DNA of 64,000 nt from Rahnella aquatilis CIP 78.65 = ATCC 33071 (GCF_000241955.1 NC_016818.1:2294001-2358000), one strand, 5' to 3'; counted from the stretch's first letter, positions 38,845 to 48,990 are shown. Notes: generated by a model not told the origin, from the sequence alone. Translations and numbers: made by a program.

Positions 38845-39270
38845 ATGCGCCAGAGAACGATTGTCTGCCCGTTAATTGAACATGAAGGAACGTATCTGCT
38901 GTGTAAAATGCCGTCCGGTCGAGGCGTCTTTCCCGGCCAGTGGGCGTTGTCAGGCGGCGGCGTGGAACCGGGGGAAACCATCGGCCAGGCTTTGCTGCGC
39001 GAAGTGCGCGAAGAACTCGGTGAGGCGCTGGAACTGACGGATATCACGCCGTGGACTTTCCGCGATGATATCCGTACCAAAACTTATCCGGATGGGCGCA
39101 AAGAAGAAATCTACATGATTTACCTGATTTTCCATTGTCAGGCGAAGAATGCGACGATCACCCTGAACGATGAATTTGAAAGCTATGCCTGGGTGCGGAA
39201 AGAAGATTTGGCGAAGTACGATCTGAACGAAGCTACGCGCATGACGTTAAAACAGCGCGGGTTGATGTAA
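38845..39270 (+). CDS. nudI: nucleoside triphosphatase NudI
   Basis: 141 residues from [15 protein letters not shown], exactly the E. coli NudI length; a GTG 12 bases upstream is not needed. The Nudix box [20 protein letters not shown] spans about residues 38-57 and continues [25 protein letters not shown] is highly like E. coli NudI, which prefers pyrimidine deoxynucleoside triphosphates. Monocistronic and apparently core. Confidence 0.93.
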   Translation: MRQRTIVCPLIEHEGTYLLCKMPSGRGVFPGQWALSGGGVEPGETIGQALLREVREELGEALELTDITPWTFRDDIRTKTYPDGRKEEIYMIYLIFHCQAKNATITLNDEFESYAWVRKEDLAKYDLNEATRMTLKQRGLM

Positions 39271-39313
39271 ATAAAAACGCAGGGCTTACGCCGGAAACCC
39301 TGCGTGATTTTTC

Positions 39314-41113
39314 CTATCTTTGTGATGTCGCCACATTCTGTTTTAATGCTTTTTCGGCCTGTGCTGCTTTCATGCCTTTTTCTGCGCTGCGGTGCAATAT
39401 CCAGCCGAAAAGCAGAATTGACAGGGCGCACAACAGGAACAGGATCCGTCCCCACAGCGGGTTCGGTACCAGTACCATCAGCAGTAAACCCGCGCCCATA
39501 TACATCGAAATGCGACCGATTTTATCGCGTTGCAAGCGGTCAAACTCATCCTGTTCATGGTCGGCATAGACGGGTGTCTCCCTATCAGAAAAGAACTGTT
39601 GGCGCTGAGTTTCCCGCGCCGTATCGGACTCGCGCCAGAACAGTTGCGTCATGCAGAAGAATCCGCCGGTGAACACCAGATGCGCAAAGATATTCCACAT
39701 GATCGCCACATCCAGCAGTTCACGTGCCGTCAGCGTGATGCCCAGCAGTCGGGCCACATCCGGCGCGGTGAACAGATTCGCCACTCCATAAGATACGCAT
39801 AGTCCGAACAGCACGGTCACCCATGCGGCCCAGTCAGGGGTTTTGCGAATAAACACACCGAGGAACAACGGGACGACAATGGGTGCCTGCATCAGCGTGC
39901 CGACTTTCATCATCAGGTCGAACAGGCTGACCGTCTGCATGGTGTGCATGTATTGCGCCACCAGAATCACCAGCACGCCGTTCACCACGCAGGCAATCTG
40001 GCCAACGCGCAACTGATATTTGTCGCTGCGTTCACTGTTGCGGTTAATCACCGGCGTCCAGAAACTGCGCACAAAAATCCCGGAATTACGGTTCAGTGCG
40101 CAGTCCATCGATGACATGGTGGCGGCGAACAGTCCGGCCATCAGCAGGCCCACGGTGCCGACCGGCATGGCGCGCTCTGCAAAAATCAGATACACCGCAT
40201 CGGTGGCGTTTTTGCCGAGTTCCGGATGCGCGGTTGCCGCGTCAGGATAAAGGATCGCGACCGCCCATGGCGGAATGAACCAGATAATTGTCCCCACCAG
40301 CATCAGCACCAGCGCGAACAATGCCGCTTTTCTGGCATTAAAACTGTCTTTGGCATTCAGGAAACGGTAGGAATCCTGCAGGTTATTGATGCTCTGCACA
40401 TTCTTGATAAAGAAGAACAGGAAACAGGCCACCAGCAGCGAAATATAATGCGGGCCAACATCCGGGCCGGTAAAGAAGCCGGAAGGGAACTCCGTCACCA
40501 GTTTCACCGGGCCGCCGACTTTAAACAGCGCAACGACCGCGCAGGCGATGGAAATAATCGCCACCACCAGTGTCTGCACAAAATCACTCGCTACGACGCC
40601 CCACGCACCGCTCAGCAGTGAAATCACCAGCACCACAATGCCCGTCACCCACAGCGTCAGCGTGATGTCATGCTGGAATACTGCGCTGGCAAACACTGCC
40701 AGGCTGTTCAGCCACACGCCTGCGCTGAGGATACTTAGCGGAATAATCATCCAGGTGAAAAACTGTTCGTTACCTTTGCCGAAGCGATGGTTGATTGCCT
40801 CTGTGGCAGTATCAACACGCAACTGGCGGAAGCGGGCGGCAAACCACCACCAGGCGACCAGATAACCGAACACGTTACCGGCAAACACGCTGACGACATT
40901 GAAACCGTAGCGGTAAGCCTGACCGGCCGCGCCGGTAAACGTCCAGGCGCTGAACTGGATCATAAAGGCGGTCGCCCCGACCATCCACCAGAGCATGCGC
41001 CCGCCGCCACGGAAATAGTGGCTTGAGGAGCCGGAAGCCATCTTCTTGAACGCATAACTGATGGCAATCATTAAGACGAAGTAACCGATCATGACCAGAA
41101 CGTTGATATCCAT
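39314..41113 (-). CDS. sodium/solute symporter (SSS family), probable oligouronate importer
   Basis: 599 residues with about 14 hydrophobic segments, longer than PutP-type members because of a C-terminal extension holding one or two extra helices. Typical SSS features are QFSAWTFTGAAGQAYRYG in helix 2-3 and GLFAATMSSMDCALNRNSG in helix 8. It is divergent from an alginate-lyase-family gene. In Vibrio and other alginate users SSS proteins (ToaA type) import oligoalginate, so the best guess here is uptake of unsaturated uronate oligomers. Substrate not shown by sequence. Confidence 0.82.
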   Translation of the reverse strand: MDINVLVMIGYFVLMIAISYAFKKMASGSSSHYFRGGGRMLWWMVGATAFMIQFSAWTFTGAAGQAYRYGFNVVSVFAGNVFGYLVAWWWFAARFRQLRVDTATEAINHRFGKGNEQFFTWMIIPLSILSAGVWLNSLAVFASAVFQHDITLTLWVTGIVVLVISLLSGAWGVVASDFVQTLVVAIISIACAVVALFKVGGPVKLVTEFPSGFFTGPDVGPHYISLLVACFLFFFIKNVQSINNLQDSYRFLNAKDSFNARKAALFALVLMLVGTIIWFIPPWAVAILYPDAATAHPELGKNATDAVYLIFAERAMPVGTVGLLMAGLFAATMSSMDCALNRNSGIFVRSFWTPVINRNSERSDKYQLRVGQIACVVNGVLVILVAQYMHTMQTVSLFDLMMKVGTLMQAPIVVPLFLGVFIRKTPDWAAWVTVLFGLCVSYGVANLFTAPDVARLLGITLTARELLDVAIMWNIFAHLVFTGGFFCMTQLFWRESDTARETQRQQFFSDRETPVYADHEQDEFDRLQRDKIGRISMYMGAGLLLMVLVPNPLWGRILFLLCALSILLFGWILHRSAEKGMKAAQAEKALKQNVATSQR

Positions 41114-41370
41114 TGTCGTTACTCTCTCGTTTGTAGGGTGAGATGTTTTTTGGTTATGTATTGAGCAAGCGTAGAAGAGGGAATTAAAATTAAAAGTCGG
41201 ACAAATAAGAAATGCTTAGTTTGTTATCAAATTGTGATTTCGGTCGCTATTTGGGCGTACAGGCAGCTTTTAAGTCCATTCTGACTGGCGAAACTGAAGG
41301 TTCATTGCTTTATTAGTATGACTAAAGCGTGAAATCTCAACGAAGCAACGGCGTATCGCCGGGAGAAAAC

Positions 41371-42705
41371 ATGACGTTAATGCGGTGCGGTAAGGAGAAG
41401 GGGATCACGGCGGGCATCGCCCTGATGCTGGCGCTGATGGCGGGCGCACAGGCGGCAGAACCGGCATTTCTGAATACGGCGCAAATGACCGTTGTCCGCC
41501 AGCAACTGCACGATCACCATGCGGCACCGCAAACGACAGCGGCGTATCAGCACTTGCTGGCGGCGGCGGATGCCGCACTGAAAAAACCTGAACTGAGCGT
41601 GACCGACAAAGGTATGACGCCGCCGGGTGGCTCTAAACATGATTACCTCAGCCTGAGTGCCTACTGGTGGCCGGATGACAGCAAACCCGACGGGTTGCCG
41701 TGGATCCGCAAAGACGGTCATGTGAACCCCGCCAGTAAGAACGATGAAAGTGACGGCGTGCGGCTGGCCGATTTTACCGCACGGGTGCAGAACCTGACGC
41801 TGGCCTGGTATTTCTCCGGTGAGCAGAAATATGCCGATAAAGCCGCCAGCCTGCTGCGGGCCTGGTTTATCACGCCGGAAACGCGCATGAACCCGAACCT
41901 GAATTTTGCGCAGGGCGTGCCGGGCATTTCACCCGGGCGTAACGCGGGCGTGCTGGATGGCCGCTATTTTTCCACCCGGATTGTGGATTCTGTGGTGTTG
42001 TTGCAGGGCAATCCGGCCTGGACGGATAACGATGAACAGCAGATGCGGGTGTGGATGCAGGATTATCTGCACTGGTTGCTGGGCAGCAAAATCGCCAAAA
42101 AAGAAGGGCGCACAGAGAACAACCACGGCAACTGGTACGTGACACAGGTATCAGGCATTGCATGGTATCTGGGCGATAAAGCGGTAATTAGCGACATGGC
42201 AAAGCTGATGAAAAGTAAGCTGGATGTGCAGCTGAAACCCGACGGTACTCAGCCCGCCGAACTGGCGCGCACCCGCTCATTTCATTACAGCTATTTCAAT
42301 TTGCAGGCGATCAGCATGATGGCGGTGCTGGCGCAGAAAAACGGTATCGACCTCTGGCATTACAAAACGCCACAAGGCGGCAGCGTGCTGACCTCGCTGG
42401 ATTTCATGGCGCGCTTTACCGATCCTGCGGTGCCGTGGCCGTACAAGTCACTCGACCAGATCCGCGTGCGTCCGGTGCCGTTGCTGTCCTGGGCGGATAA
42501 CGCGACGGGTGAAAAACGTTACGAACACTACATCCGCAGCGCGAAATTCACTTTGCCGCCTGCGCTGAAACCAGCGTCCGGCGGCTATCACGAAGATGTC
42601 ACGCGTGGCGCGGTGATGGAAGCTGAACGCGAAACCTGGTTGCAGTCATTGCCATCCTTTGCGGCAGGTTATGTCGCGCCACAGCCGCCGGAGGTGCGAA
42701 AATGA
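41371..42705 (+). CDS. alginate-lyase-family polysaccharide lyase, exported
   Basis: 444 residues from the ATG at 41371 with GGGAG upstream. A signal peptide (ITAGIALMLALMAGAQA) sends it to the periplasm. The alpha-toroid alginate lyase domain (PF05426) is shown by SLSAYWWPDDSKPDGLPW, ENNHGNWYVTQVSG (Asn/His catalytic region) and ELARTRSFHYSYFN (Arg and Tyr). It should cleave polyuronate chains by beta-elimination, leaving unsaturated ends. The stop overlaps the start of the next lyase gene (ATGA), so the two are translationally coupled. Confidence 0.85.
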   Translation: MTLMRCGKEKGITAGIALMLALMAGAQAAEPAFLNTAQMTVVRQQLHDHHAAPQTTAAYQHLLAAADAALKKPELSVTDKGMTPPGGSKHDYLSLSAYWWPDDSKPDGLPWIRKDGHVNPASKNDESDGVRLADFTARVQNLTLAWYFSGEQKYADKAASLLRAWFITPETRMNPNLNFAQGVPGISPGRNAGVLDGRYFSTRIVDSVVLLQGNPAWTDNDEQQMRVWMQDYLHWLLGSKIAKKEGRTENNHGNWYVTQVSGIAWYLGDKAVISDMAKLMKSKLDVQLKPDGTQPAELARTRSFHYSYFNLQAISMMAVLAQKNGIDLWHYKTPQGGSVLTSLDFMARFTDPAVPWPYKSLDQIRVRPVPLLSWADNATGEKRYEHYIRSAKFTLPPALKPASGGYHEDVTRGAVMEAERETWLQSLPSFAAGYVAPQPPEVRK

Positions 42706-44840
42706 ATCACTGGCAGCCGTTGCTGATAAGCACCGACGAGGCGGAAAAACTGCGCGGACAGATTAACGCAGACTCTCCTCTGGGCGCGGCACTGCGTGCA
42801 CAAATCGCTGCACTGGAAAACATGCTCGCGCAGCCGCTGACTATTCCCGGTCACGGTGAGGCGGGTGGCCCCGAGCATACGCAGCACAAGCAAAACTATC
42901 TGACCATTAATCTTGCCGGTCGCTTATTCCTGATCACCGGCGATCCGCGTTACAGCGCGCGGGCGTGCGCACTGCTGACTGGTTATGCCGACATTTATCC
43001 GTCGCTGGGCAGCGCGACCAGCAAAGACAGCAATGCGCCCGGAAGGTTGTTTCATCAGACCCTGAACGAAAATATGTTCTGGCTGTATGCCGTTGAAGGC
43101 TACCACTGCGTGATGCTGTCGCTTGCGGCGGCCCATCGGGAACATATCGAAACTAACCTGTTTCAGGTGATGGCGGATGATGCGCTGAACCGGCATACGA
43201 AAGATTTCGATATCGTGCATAACCACGGTATCTGGTCGGTGGCGGCGGCGGCGATCAGCGGTTATGTGCTGAGCGATCCGTCGCTGGTTGGAAAAGCGTT
43301 ATATGGCCTGAAAGGCGACAGTGAAAGTGGCGGATTCTTTGCCCAGCTCAGCCAGCTTTTTTCGCCGGACGGTTATTACATTGAAGGGCCGTATTACCAT
43401 CGCTTTGCGCTACGCCCGTTACTGCTACTGGCGGAGGTCATTGAACGGCGTCAGCCGGATTTACAGATTTATCAGTTTCGCGGGCAGATTATCCGAAAAA
43501 CCTGTGAAGCCCTGATGCAGACGGCATTCCCCGACGGTGTCTGGCCTGCGCTGAATGATGCCTCAAAATCCATGCATATTCGTGATGATGGCGCGGTGAT
43601 TGCTGCCAGCATCTGCTATGCCCGCTATGGTCACCATCCGCAGTGGATCGCTGTCGCGCAACAGCAGCAGACGGTGTGGGTCAGTGCGACTGCGACGGAA
43701 CTCTCTGCTGCCCTGAACAATGCGCCGGCAATGCCCGTGAACTGGGGCAGTCTTGAACTGCGGGACGGTCCGCAAGGTATGCAGGGCGGCATCGGCATTT
43801 TACGCAGTGGGGCACAAAATCAGGCTATGGCGCTGATGTGGTACGGCCAGCACGGCAGCATTCCGCGCCTGCATTCGGCGCTCAATCACGGTCATTTTGA
43901 CGGGCTGCATCTCAGCCTGTTCAGTGGCGGACGTGAGTTTCTGCGGGATTATGGCTTTGGGCGCTGGGTCAACGTCGAGCCCAAATTCGGTGGCCGCTAC
44001 ATCCCTGAAAACAACAGTTATTGCAAGCAGACCGTCGCGCATAACACCGTGGTGGTTGACGGACAAAGCCAGAATGGCGGCAACAGCCTGGAGGCTGAAA
44101 AACGCTGGGGTGAGGCGCATTTCTTCGTGACCGATAACCCGACAGGACAGGGCATGAGTGCGCGCCTCAGCGGCTATTATCCGGGGGTAAATCAGCAACG
44201 CACCGTGCTGATGCTCAGCCTGCCGGAACTGTCTTCGCCGCTGATCGTTGACGTGTTTCGCCTGACCAGCAATGAACCGCATCAGTACGATTATTGCCTG
44301 CATCATCTCGGGCAGTTTGTGCGCACGGATGCCGCCCTTAATGCAGCCAGCCACCTGACTCCGCTCGGCGAAGGTCACGGGTATCAGCATTTATGGGATT
44401 GCGCGCGGGCGGAGATCGCGGCGGGTGATTCGGTCTTATTCAGCTGGCTTGACGGCGACAGTTACCGCACGCTGGTCAGTGCCTTCCCCGTTGGTGGCGA
44501 ACTGATTGTTGCCCGCACCGGGGCCAGCGATCCGCATTTTAACCTGCGCAGTGAACCGGCATTATTGCTGCGAACCCAGGGTTCTCACGCCATTTATGCC
44601 AGCGTGTTTGAAACCCACGGCTATTTTGACGAAAGCACTGAAACGTCTCTCGAGGCGCGCGGCAAGGTCGAACGCGTCAGCGTGGTCAGCCATGACGACG
44701 TGCAAACTGAACTGAATATTTTCTTTACCGCACACCGGACACTAAACGTTCGCATCAGTAACTGCGCCACGCCGGCAGCGGAAGACGCTTTCCGCGTGGT
44801 GTGGCAATCCGTCTCACCTCTGAACATCCCTGAATCATAA
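42702..44840 (+). CDS. heparinase II/III-family oligouronate lyase (PL17-like)
   Basis: 712 residues. No signal peptide, so probably cytoplasmic. The N-terminal alpha/alpha-toroid has DFDIVHNHGIWS (catalytic Asn/His). The C-terminal beta-sandwich heparinase II/III domain has LNHGHFDGLHLSLFSGGREF and VAHNTVVVDGQSQ. The overall layout matches exo-acting oligoalginate lyases of family PL17, which release the unsaturated monouronate that rearranges to DEH. It acts after import by the SSS symporter and before the SDR reductase encoded next. Heparin or hyaluronan fragments are less likely alternatives. Confidence 0.83.
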   Translation: MNHWQPLLISTDEAEKLRGQINADSPLGAALRAQIAALENMLAQPLTIPGHGEAGGPEHTQHKQNYLTINLAGRLFLITGDPRYSARACALLTGYADIYPSLGSATSKDSNAPGRLFHQTLNENMFWLYAVEGYHCVMLSLAAAHREHIETNLFQVMADDALNRHTKDFDIVHNHGIWSVAAAAISGYVLSDPSLVGKALYGLKGDSESGGFFAQLSQLFSPDGYYIEGPYYHRFALRPLLLLAEVIERRQPDLQIYQFRGQIIRKTCEALMQTAFPDGVWPALNDASKSMHIRDDGAVIAASICYARYGHHPQWIAVAQQQQTVWVSATATELSAALNNAPAMPVNWGSLELRDGPQGMQGGIGILRSGAQNQAMALMWYGQHGSIPRLHSALNHGHFDGLHLSLFSGGREFLRDYGFGRWVNVEPKFGGRYIPENNSYCKQTVAHNTVVVDGQSQNGGNSLEAEKRWGEAHFFVTDNPTGQGMSARLSGYYPGVNQQRTVLMLSLPELSSPLIVDVFRLTSNEPHQYDYCLHHLGQFVRTDAALNAASHLTPLGEGHGYQHLWDCARAEIAAGDSVLFSWLDGDSYRTLVSAFPVGGELIVARTGASDPHFNLRSEPALLLRTQGSHAIYASVFETHGYFDESTETSLEARGKVERVSVVSHDDVQTELNIFFTAHRTLNVRISNCATPAAEDAFRVVWQSVSPLNIPES

Positions 44841-44850
44841 AGGAGTCACT

Positions 44851-45627
44851 ATGTTTAACGATTTGAAAGGTCAGCGCGTTCTGATCACCGGTTCAACCAA
44901 AGGTATCGGACTGGCTGCGGCACAGGCATTTGCCGCAGCGGGGGCGAAAGTGGGGATTAACGGCCATCGTCATGATGCCAGCCTCGACAAACTGGCGGCA
45001 GAAATCGCTGAAAACGGCGGTGAGGTAGCCTATTTTGGCGCAGATGTGACGAAGTCTGCGGAATGCGAGGCGCTGGTGGCGAATTTCGTCGAACGCTTCG
45101 GCGGCATTGACGTGCTTGTCAATAACGCGGGCGGTCTGGGCGGACGGCAGGGACTGGAAAACATCGACGATGATTTTTATGACCATGTGATGGATCTTAA
45201 TGCCCGTTCGGCGCTGATGGTGACAAAATTTGCTATTCCGCATTTGCGTCACGCGGCAAAACAAAGCGGCAAAACCACGTCGGTGATCAGCACCGGTTCG
45301 ATTGCGGGGCGCGAAGGTGGCGGGCCGGGAGCCAGTCTTTACGCCGCCTCAAAAGCCTGGCTGCACAATGTACACCGCAACTGGGTGAAAGAATTCACCA
45401 AAGACAATATCCGTTTTAATGTGATTGCGCCGGGCACTATCGACACCGTTTTTCACGCAGATAAAAGCGCGGAGGTGCGTGAGAAAATCGCCGGTTCCAT
45501 CGCGATGGGCCGCTTCGGCACGGCTGAAGAACTGGCACCGTCTTACCTGTTTTTCGCTTCGCACGCCTGCAGTGGTTACATTACCGGCCAGATTCTGGAT
45601 GTGAATGGCGGCCAGATGGCGCCGTAG
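44851..45627 (+). CDS. SDR oxidoreductase, probable DEH (unsaturated uronate) reductase
   Basis: 258 residues of a classical short-chain dehydrogenase: TGSTKGIG cofactor motif, NNAGG, catalytic Ser in STGSIAG, and YAASK. It starts 10 bases after the lyase gene. In alginate users an SDR reduces 4-deoxy-L-erythro-5-hexoseulose uronate to 2-keto-3-deoxygluconate, so the position suggests this role. Cofactor choice (NADH or NADPH) cannot be fixed by eye. Confidence 0.8.
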   Translation: MFNDLKGQRVLITGSTKGIGLAAAQAFAAAGAKVGINGHRHDASLDKLAAEIAENGGEVAYFGADVTKSAECEALVANFVERFGGIDVLVNNAGGLGGRQGLENIDDDFYDHVMDLNARSALMVTKFAIPHLRHAAKQSGKTTSVISTGSIAGREGGGPGASLYAASKAWLHNVHRNWVKEFTKDNIRFNVIAPGTIDTVFHADKSAEVREKIAGSIAMGRFGTAEELAPSYLFFASHACSGYITGQILDVNGGQMAP

Positions 45628-45721
45628 CGCACAGTTCGGGTGTTTCAGTGCGGCGGGGGCATGCAGCGCGCCGCCGCCTGAACTATGATGTCGGCAATCT
45701 GCACAGAAAAAAGGGAAGAGC

Positions 45722-46432
45722 ATGACGATGCAGTTTGAAACCGCCGCAGGCATGACCCGTGGCCTGAATACCCATATCGCCCGCGACATCGCCCGCAAAA
45801 TACTGTCGGGTGAACTGGCGTCGGGGGCGATACTGCCGAGTGAAATCGAGCTGGGGGAACAGTTTGGCGTCAGCCGCACCGCGTTGCGTGAAGCGCTGAA
45901 GTTGCTGACCTCTAAGGGATTACTGGAGTCACGGCCCAAAATCGGCACCCGCGTGAAAGAGCGCCCGCAATGGAACATGCTGGATCCGCAGTTGCTGGAA
46001 TGGATGCAGGGCATGGAAGCGACGGAAGATATCTATCACCAGTTTCTGGAATTCCGCAAAGCGATTGAACCGCACGCCACCGCGCTGGCGGCGGTGAACG
46101 CCAGTAAAGAGCAACGCATCGAGCTCTCGCGGATTTACCGCCAGATGTGTCACGTTGCCGAAAACTTCGAGGCACAACATTGGGTGGATATTGATACCCA
46201 GTTTCACCGGATGATTTTCATCTCCTCCGGCAACTGTTTTTACGTGCCGTTCGGCAACGTTCTGACCACCATTTTCAAATGGTTCTTTGAGTATTCCTCA
46301 AAAGAAGGCGGCATGTGCCTGAATGAGCATAAAAGGATTTATGAAGCCATTATGGCCGGCGACGAAGGTGCGGCGTTTTCAGCGTCGCTGAGTCTGATGA
46401 AAGGGCATAAGCACCGGTTGCATCAGACATAA
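45722..46432 (+). CDS. GntR-family regulator (FadR subfamily)
   Basis: 236 residues. The N-terminal winged helix-turn-helix (ILPSEIELGEQFGVSRTALR) is followed by an FCD ligand domain with the metal-binding His/Asp pattern (FLEFRKAIEPHATALAA, DTQFHRMIF). FadR-subfamily regulators often sense uronates and sugar acids. Being last in the lyase operon, it is the likely local repressor of the lyase and symporter genes. A terminator follows. Confidence 0.85.
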   Translation: MTMQFETAAGMTRGLNTHIARDIARKILSGELASGAILPSEIELGEQFGVSRTALREALKLLTSKGLLESRPKIGTRVKERPQWNMLDPQLLEWMQGMEATEDIYHQFLEFRKAIEPHATALAAVNASKEQRIELSRIYRQMCHVAENFEAQHWVDIDTQFHRMIFISSGNCFYVPFGNVLTTIFKWFFEYSSKEGGMCLNEHKRIYEAIMAGDEGAAFSASLSLMKGHKHRLHQT

Positions 46433-46466
46433 CGTTCGGTAAAACCGTCACATGCCATGTCTCCCG

Positions 46467-46492
46467 ATGCGCAGATTTCCCTGCGCATTTTT
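46467..46492 (+). terminator. terminator of the polyuronate operon
   Basis: ATGCGCAG (46467-46474) pairs with CTGCGCAT (46481-46488), followed by TTTTAT, 35 bases after the GntR gene. Confidence 0.85.
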
Positions 46493-46682
46493 ATGTTTGC
46501 TGATCCTTAAATGAGTGTTCTGATACAAAAATGAAACAAATGTCACGGGCGGTTACGCCACAGTGCCAACGGGGCATATAGACTTGTCATAATTATTACG
46601 GTCTAATCATTTCATCAGGGCATTATATTTTTATTACAGAGTGATCAAAGATATTTATTTTAGTCATTAACCCGGTGAATGT

Positions 46683-47549
46683 ATGAAAATACTCAAGGTC
46701 AGTGATTTCTTTCTCTCAGAACATCATGCTTTCAGTTTATTCGATATGAACCGCCAGTCGATGGAAGATGTACACGGGCATGAGTTTGATGAGCTGGTTA
46801 TTGTCCGTAATGGCAGCGGATTTCATATAATCAACGATCAGGTGGAGTTTATTCATAAAGGCGATTTTTTCATCGTCAGTGCTCATGATGTTCATTGTTA
46901 CGAATCCACCAATAAATTATCAATTATCAATATATTGCTACATAAAGGACGATCTTTTTATTTTCTCAATAACATTGATCAACTGCTGGCGGGGATCAAA
47001 AAATATACCGCCCCGGTAAAAAAACGGCGTGCAGGATTAACGGACGACGAACTGGCGAAAGTTATTGAGCTGACCGATAACATCACCCGGCAGTGTGATG
47101 CCCGTTACGATAACGCCTACTTTGCCACAGCAGAGTCTTATTTATTATCAATGATGGTCATGCTGTATCAGTGCGCCACCCGCAGGGAATGTCGCGCCAG
47201 TCAGACTGATTCCGGCAAGCGACATCTGCTGAATTATTTACGCGAGAATTATACGAGCAGTATTAACTGGGGTTATTTATGTGAAGAAAGCGGCGTGGCA
47301 AAAAGAACCATGTTCAGATTTATAAAAGAGATCACCGGGTTTACACCGGAGAAGTTTCAGCAGCGTTATCGTTTATTAAAAACACAAGAGTTATTACGCA
47401 CCTCAGATTTTACTGTTGGCAAGATTGCAACGTTATGCGGTTTTTCTACCACGTCACGCCTGACGGAAGCCTATAAAAAAGAGTTTCACAGAACACCTTC
47501 GCAGGAGCGAATGCGAGTCAGTAATAGTGTTATTAAAACGCGCTGTTAA
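46683..47549 (+). CDS. AraC-family activator, RhaS-like
   Basis: 288 residues. An N-terminal cupin domain (HGHEFDELVIVRNGSGFHII) is followed by a C-terminal pair of helix-turn-helix motifs (LCEESGVAKRTMFRFIKEIT and FTVGKIATLCGFSTTSRLTE). The layout is that of RhaS/RhaR. Its gene precedes an MFS transporter and a rhamnosidase on the same strand, so it probably activates them in response to rhamnose or a rhamnoside. The second motif is unusual in SRLTEAYKKEF instead of SYFTRVFKKEF. Confidence 0.86.
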   Translation: MKILKVSDFFLSEHHAFSLFDMNRQSMEDVHGHEFDELVIVRNGSGFHIINDQVEFIHKGDFFIVSAHDVHCYESTNKLSIINILLHKGRSFYFLNNIDQLLAGIKKYTAPVKKRRAGLTDDELAKVIELTDNITRQCDARYDNAYFATAESYLLSMMVMLYQCATRRECRASQTDSGKRHLLNYLRENYTSSINWGYLCEESGVAKRTMFRFIKEITGFTPEKFQQRYRLLKTQELLRTSDFTVGKIATLCGFSTTSRLTEAYKKEFHRTPSQERMRVSNSVIKTRC

Positions 47550-47644
47550 TAATAAAGAATCTCAAAATGGAATAATAATATCAGTAAGTATTTAGGATAA
47601 CTCACGGACCATTTTATTCACGGTAACCTCTGAAGGACATGATT

Positions 47645-48943
47645 ATGTCAACCACTAAACAACCTAATCCCTGGTACGTCGGGGTGGTTTCCGGCATGGC
47701 GTCATATATTGATTCTGCCGCGATTGTTTCAAACGGAACGGCTCTGGTAATTTATCAAAAAGCGATAGGGACGACATCGGCTCAGATAGGCATACTTTCC
47801 GGTATATTAACGCTGAGTATTGCGCTGGGCGCATTTCTGGGCGGCAGACTGGGGGATTGTTATGGCAGACGCAAAGTCTTTATTGTCACCATGGCGATGA
47901 TCATTATGGGTACGCTGTTGCTGGCCTTTGGTCACACTTTCCCGGTGCTGCTGATCGGCACATTGCTCGTCGGGCTGGCCACCGGCGCAGACTTACCGGT
48001 ATCCCTGGCGACCATTGCTGAAGCCGCAACGGATAAAAATCGCGGGAAGATTATCGGGCTGTCAAATTTACTGTGGTTTTTGGGGATTGGCACGACCATG
48101 GCGATCTCCGCCATGGTTGGCGGCTGGGGGCGGCCCGGGGCACAGATTATGTATCTGCATGTTTGTGTTGTGGCCGTTGTTCTGCTGGCGCTGCGCTGGA
48201 CGATCCCGGAATCGCCTTTATGGCTGATTGCCCGAAGCGAACGGCGTGCAGGTATTGTCACGGTTCGTGCACAGAAAGCGTCGTTTAACGATCTCATCCA
48301 CGGGAAATACCTGTGGCCGTTTGTTGCGCTGTGCCTGTTCTATGCCTTTACCAATCTTGCCGCGAATACCGGCGGTCAGTTTGGGACGTATATTGCGGTC
48401 AACGTGGTGGGTATTTCCGTCGCGCAACACTCGCTGTGGAACCTGCTGACCATGCCGGTCGGCGTATTTGCCGGGATCATGTTTATGCGTTTTGTTGATA
48501 CACCGAAACGTATCCCCGCGTTTATTTTGGGGGCCTTTTGTTTTGCAGGTGGATTCTTCCTGCCGGTATTATTTAACTTTTCCCCTGTATCCTGGTTCTG
48601 CTGTTTATTCTTTACCGCCATAGGCAGCGGTCTGGCATTCGAAGGGATAATGAAAGTCTGGTCGCAGGAATCTTTTCCGACCATGCTCCGCGCTACCGCG
48701 CAAGGCATTATTGTCGCTATTTCCCGGTTGTTGTGCGGTGTGCTGGCATTTGTTACGCCGCTGCTGCTCGATGCCGGTCCGCTGGTGCTGTATTCCATTT
48801 TATCCGCTACGGTGGCTTTAGGGTTATCGATCGGCTGGATCTGTTTCCACGGCAAGCAAAGGAACGAATTTAACAGCGAAGACGGTTCGGTGATTAAGGA
48901 GCCAGCCTCTGCATACCCGGCATCCGTCATAGAGCAAATCTAA
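47645..48943 (+). CDS. MFS transporter, probable rhamnoside importer
   Basis: 432 residues from the ATG at 47645, 7 bases from GAAGGA; an ATG two codons upstream is too close to that site. Twelve membrane segments and the sugar-porter-like loop GGRLGDCYGRRKVF and PESPLWLIARSERRAG are present, so it belongs to the sugar porter/metabolite:H+ arm. Its gene lies between the AraC activator and a cytoplasmic rhamnosidase, which implies that intact rhamnosides enter through this protein. Substrate inferred from context. Confidence 0.82.
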   Translation: MSTTKQPNPWYVGVVSGMASYIDSAAIVSNGTALVIYQKAIGTTSAQIGILSGILTLSIALGAFLGGRLGDCYGRRKVFIVTMAMIIMGTLLLAFGHTFPVLLIGTLLVGLATGADLPVSLATIAEAATDKNRGKIIGLSNLLWFLGIGTTMAISAMVGGWGRPGAQIMYLHVCVVAVVLLALRWTIPESPLWLIARSERRAGIVTVRAQKASFNDLIHGKYLWPFVALCLFYAFTNLAANTGGQFGTYIAVNVVGISVAQHSLWNLLTMPVGVFAGIMFMRFVDTPKRIPAFILGAFCFAGGFFLPVLFNFSPVSWFCCLFFTAIGSGLAFEGIMKVWSQESFPTMLRATAQGIIVAISRLLCGVLAFVTPLLLDAGPLVLYSILSATVALGLSIGWICFHGKQRNEFNSEDGSVIKEPASAYPASVIEQI

Positions 48944-48990
48944 TTTTTTATTTTATTTCTCAGGACACATTACACAAGGAGTAAAGCATT

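Noticed and set aside
45349..46014. 221-codon minus-strand open frame
   Set aside because: It covers the end of the SDR gene, the gap and the start of the GntR gene; all three are explained by the plus strand.
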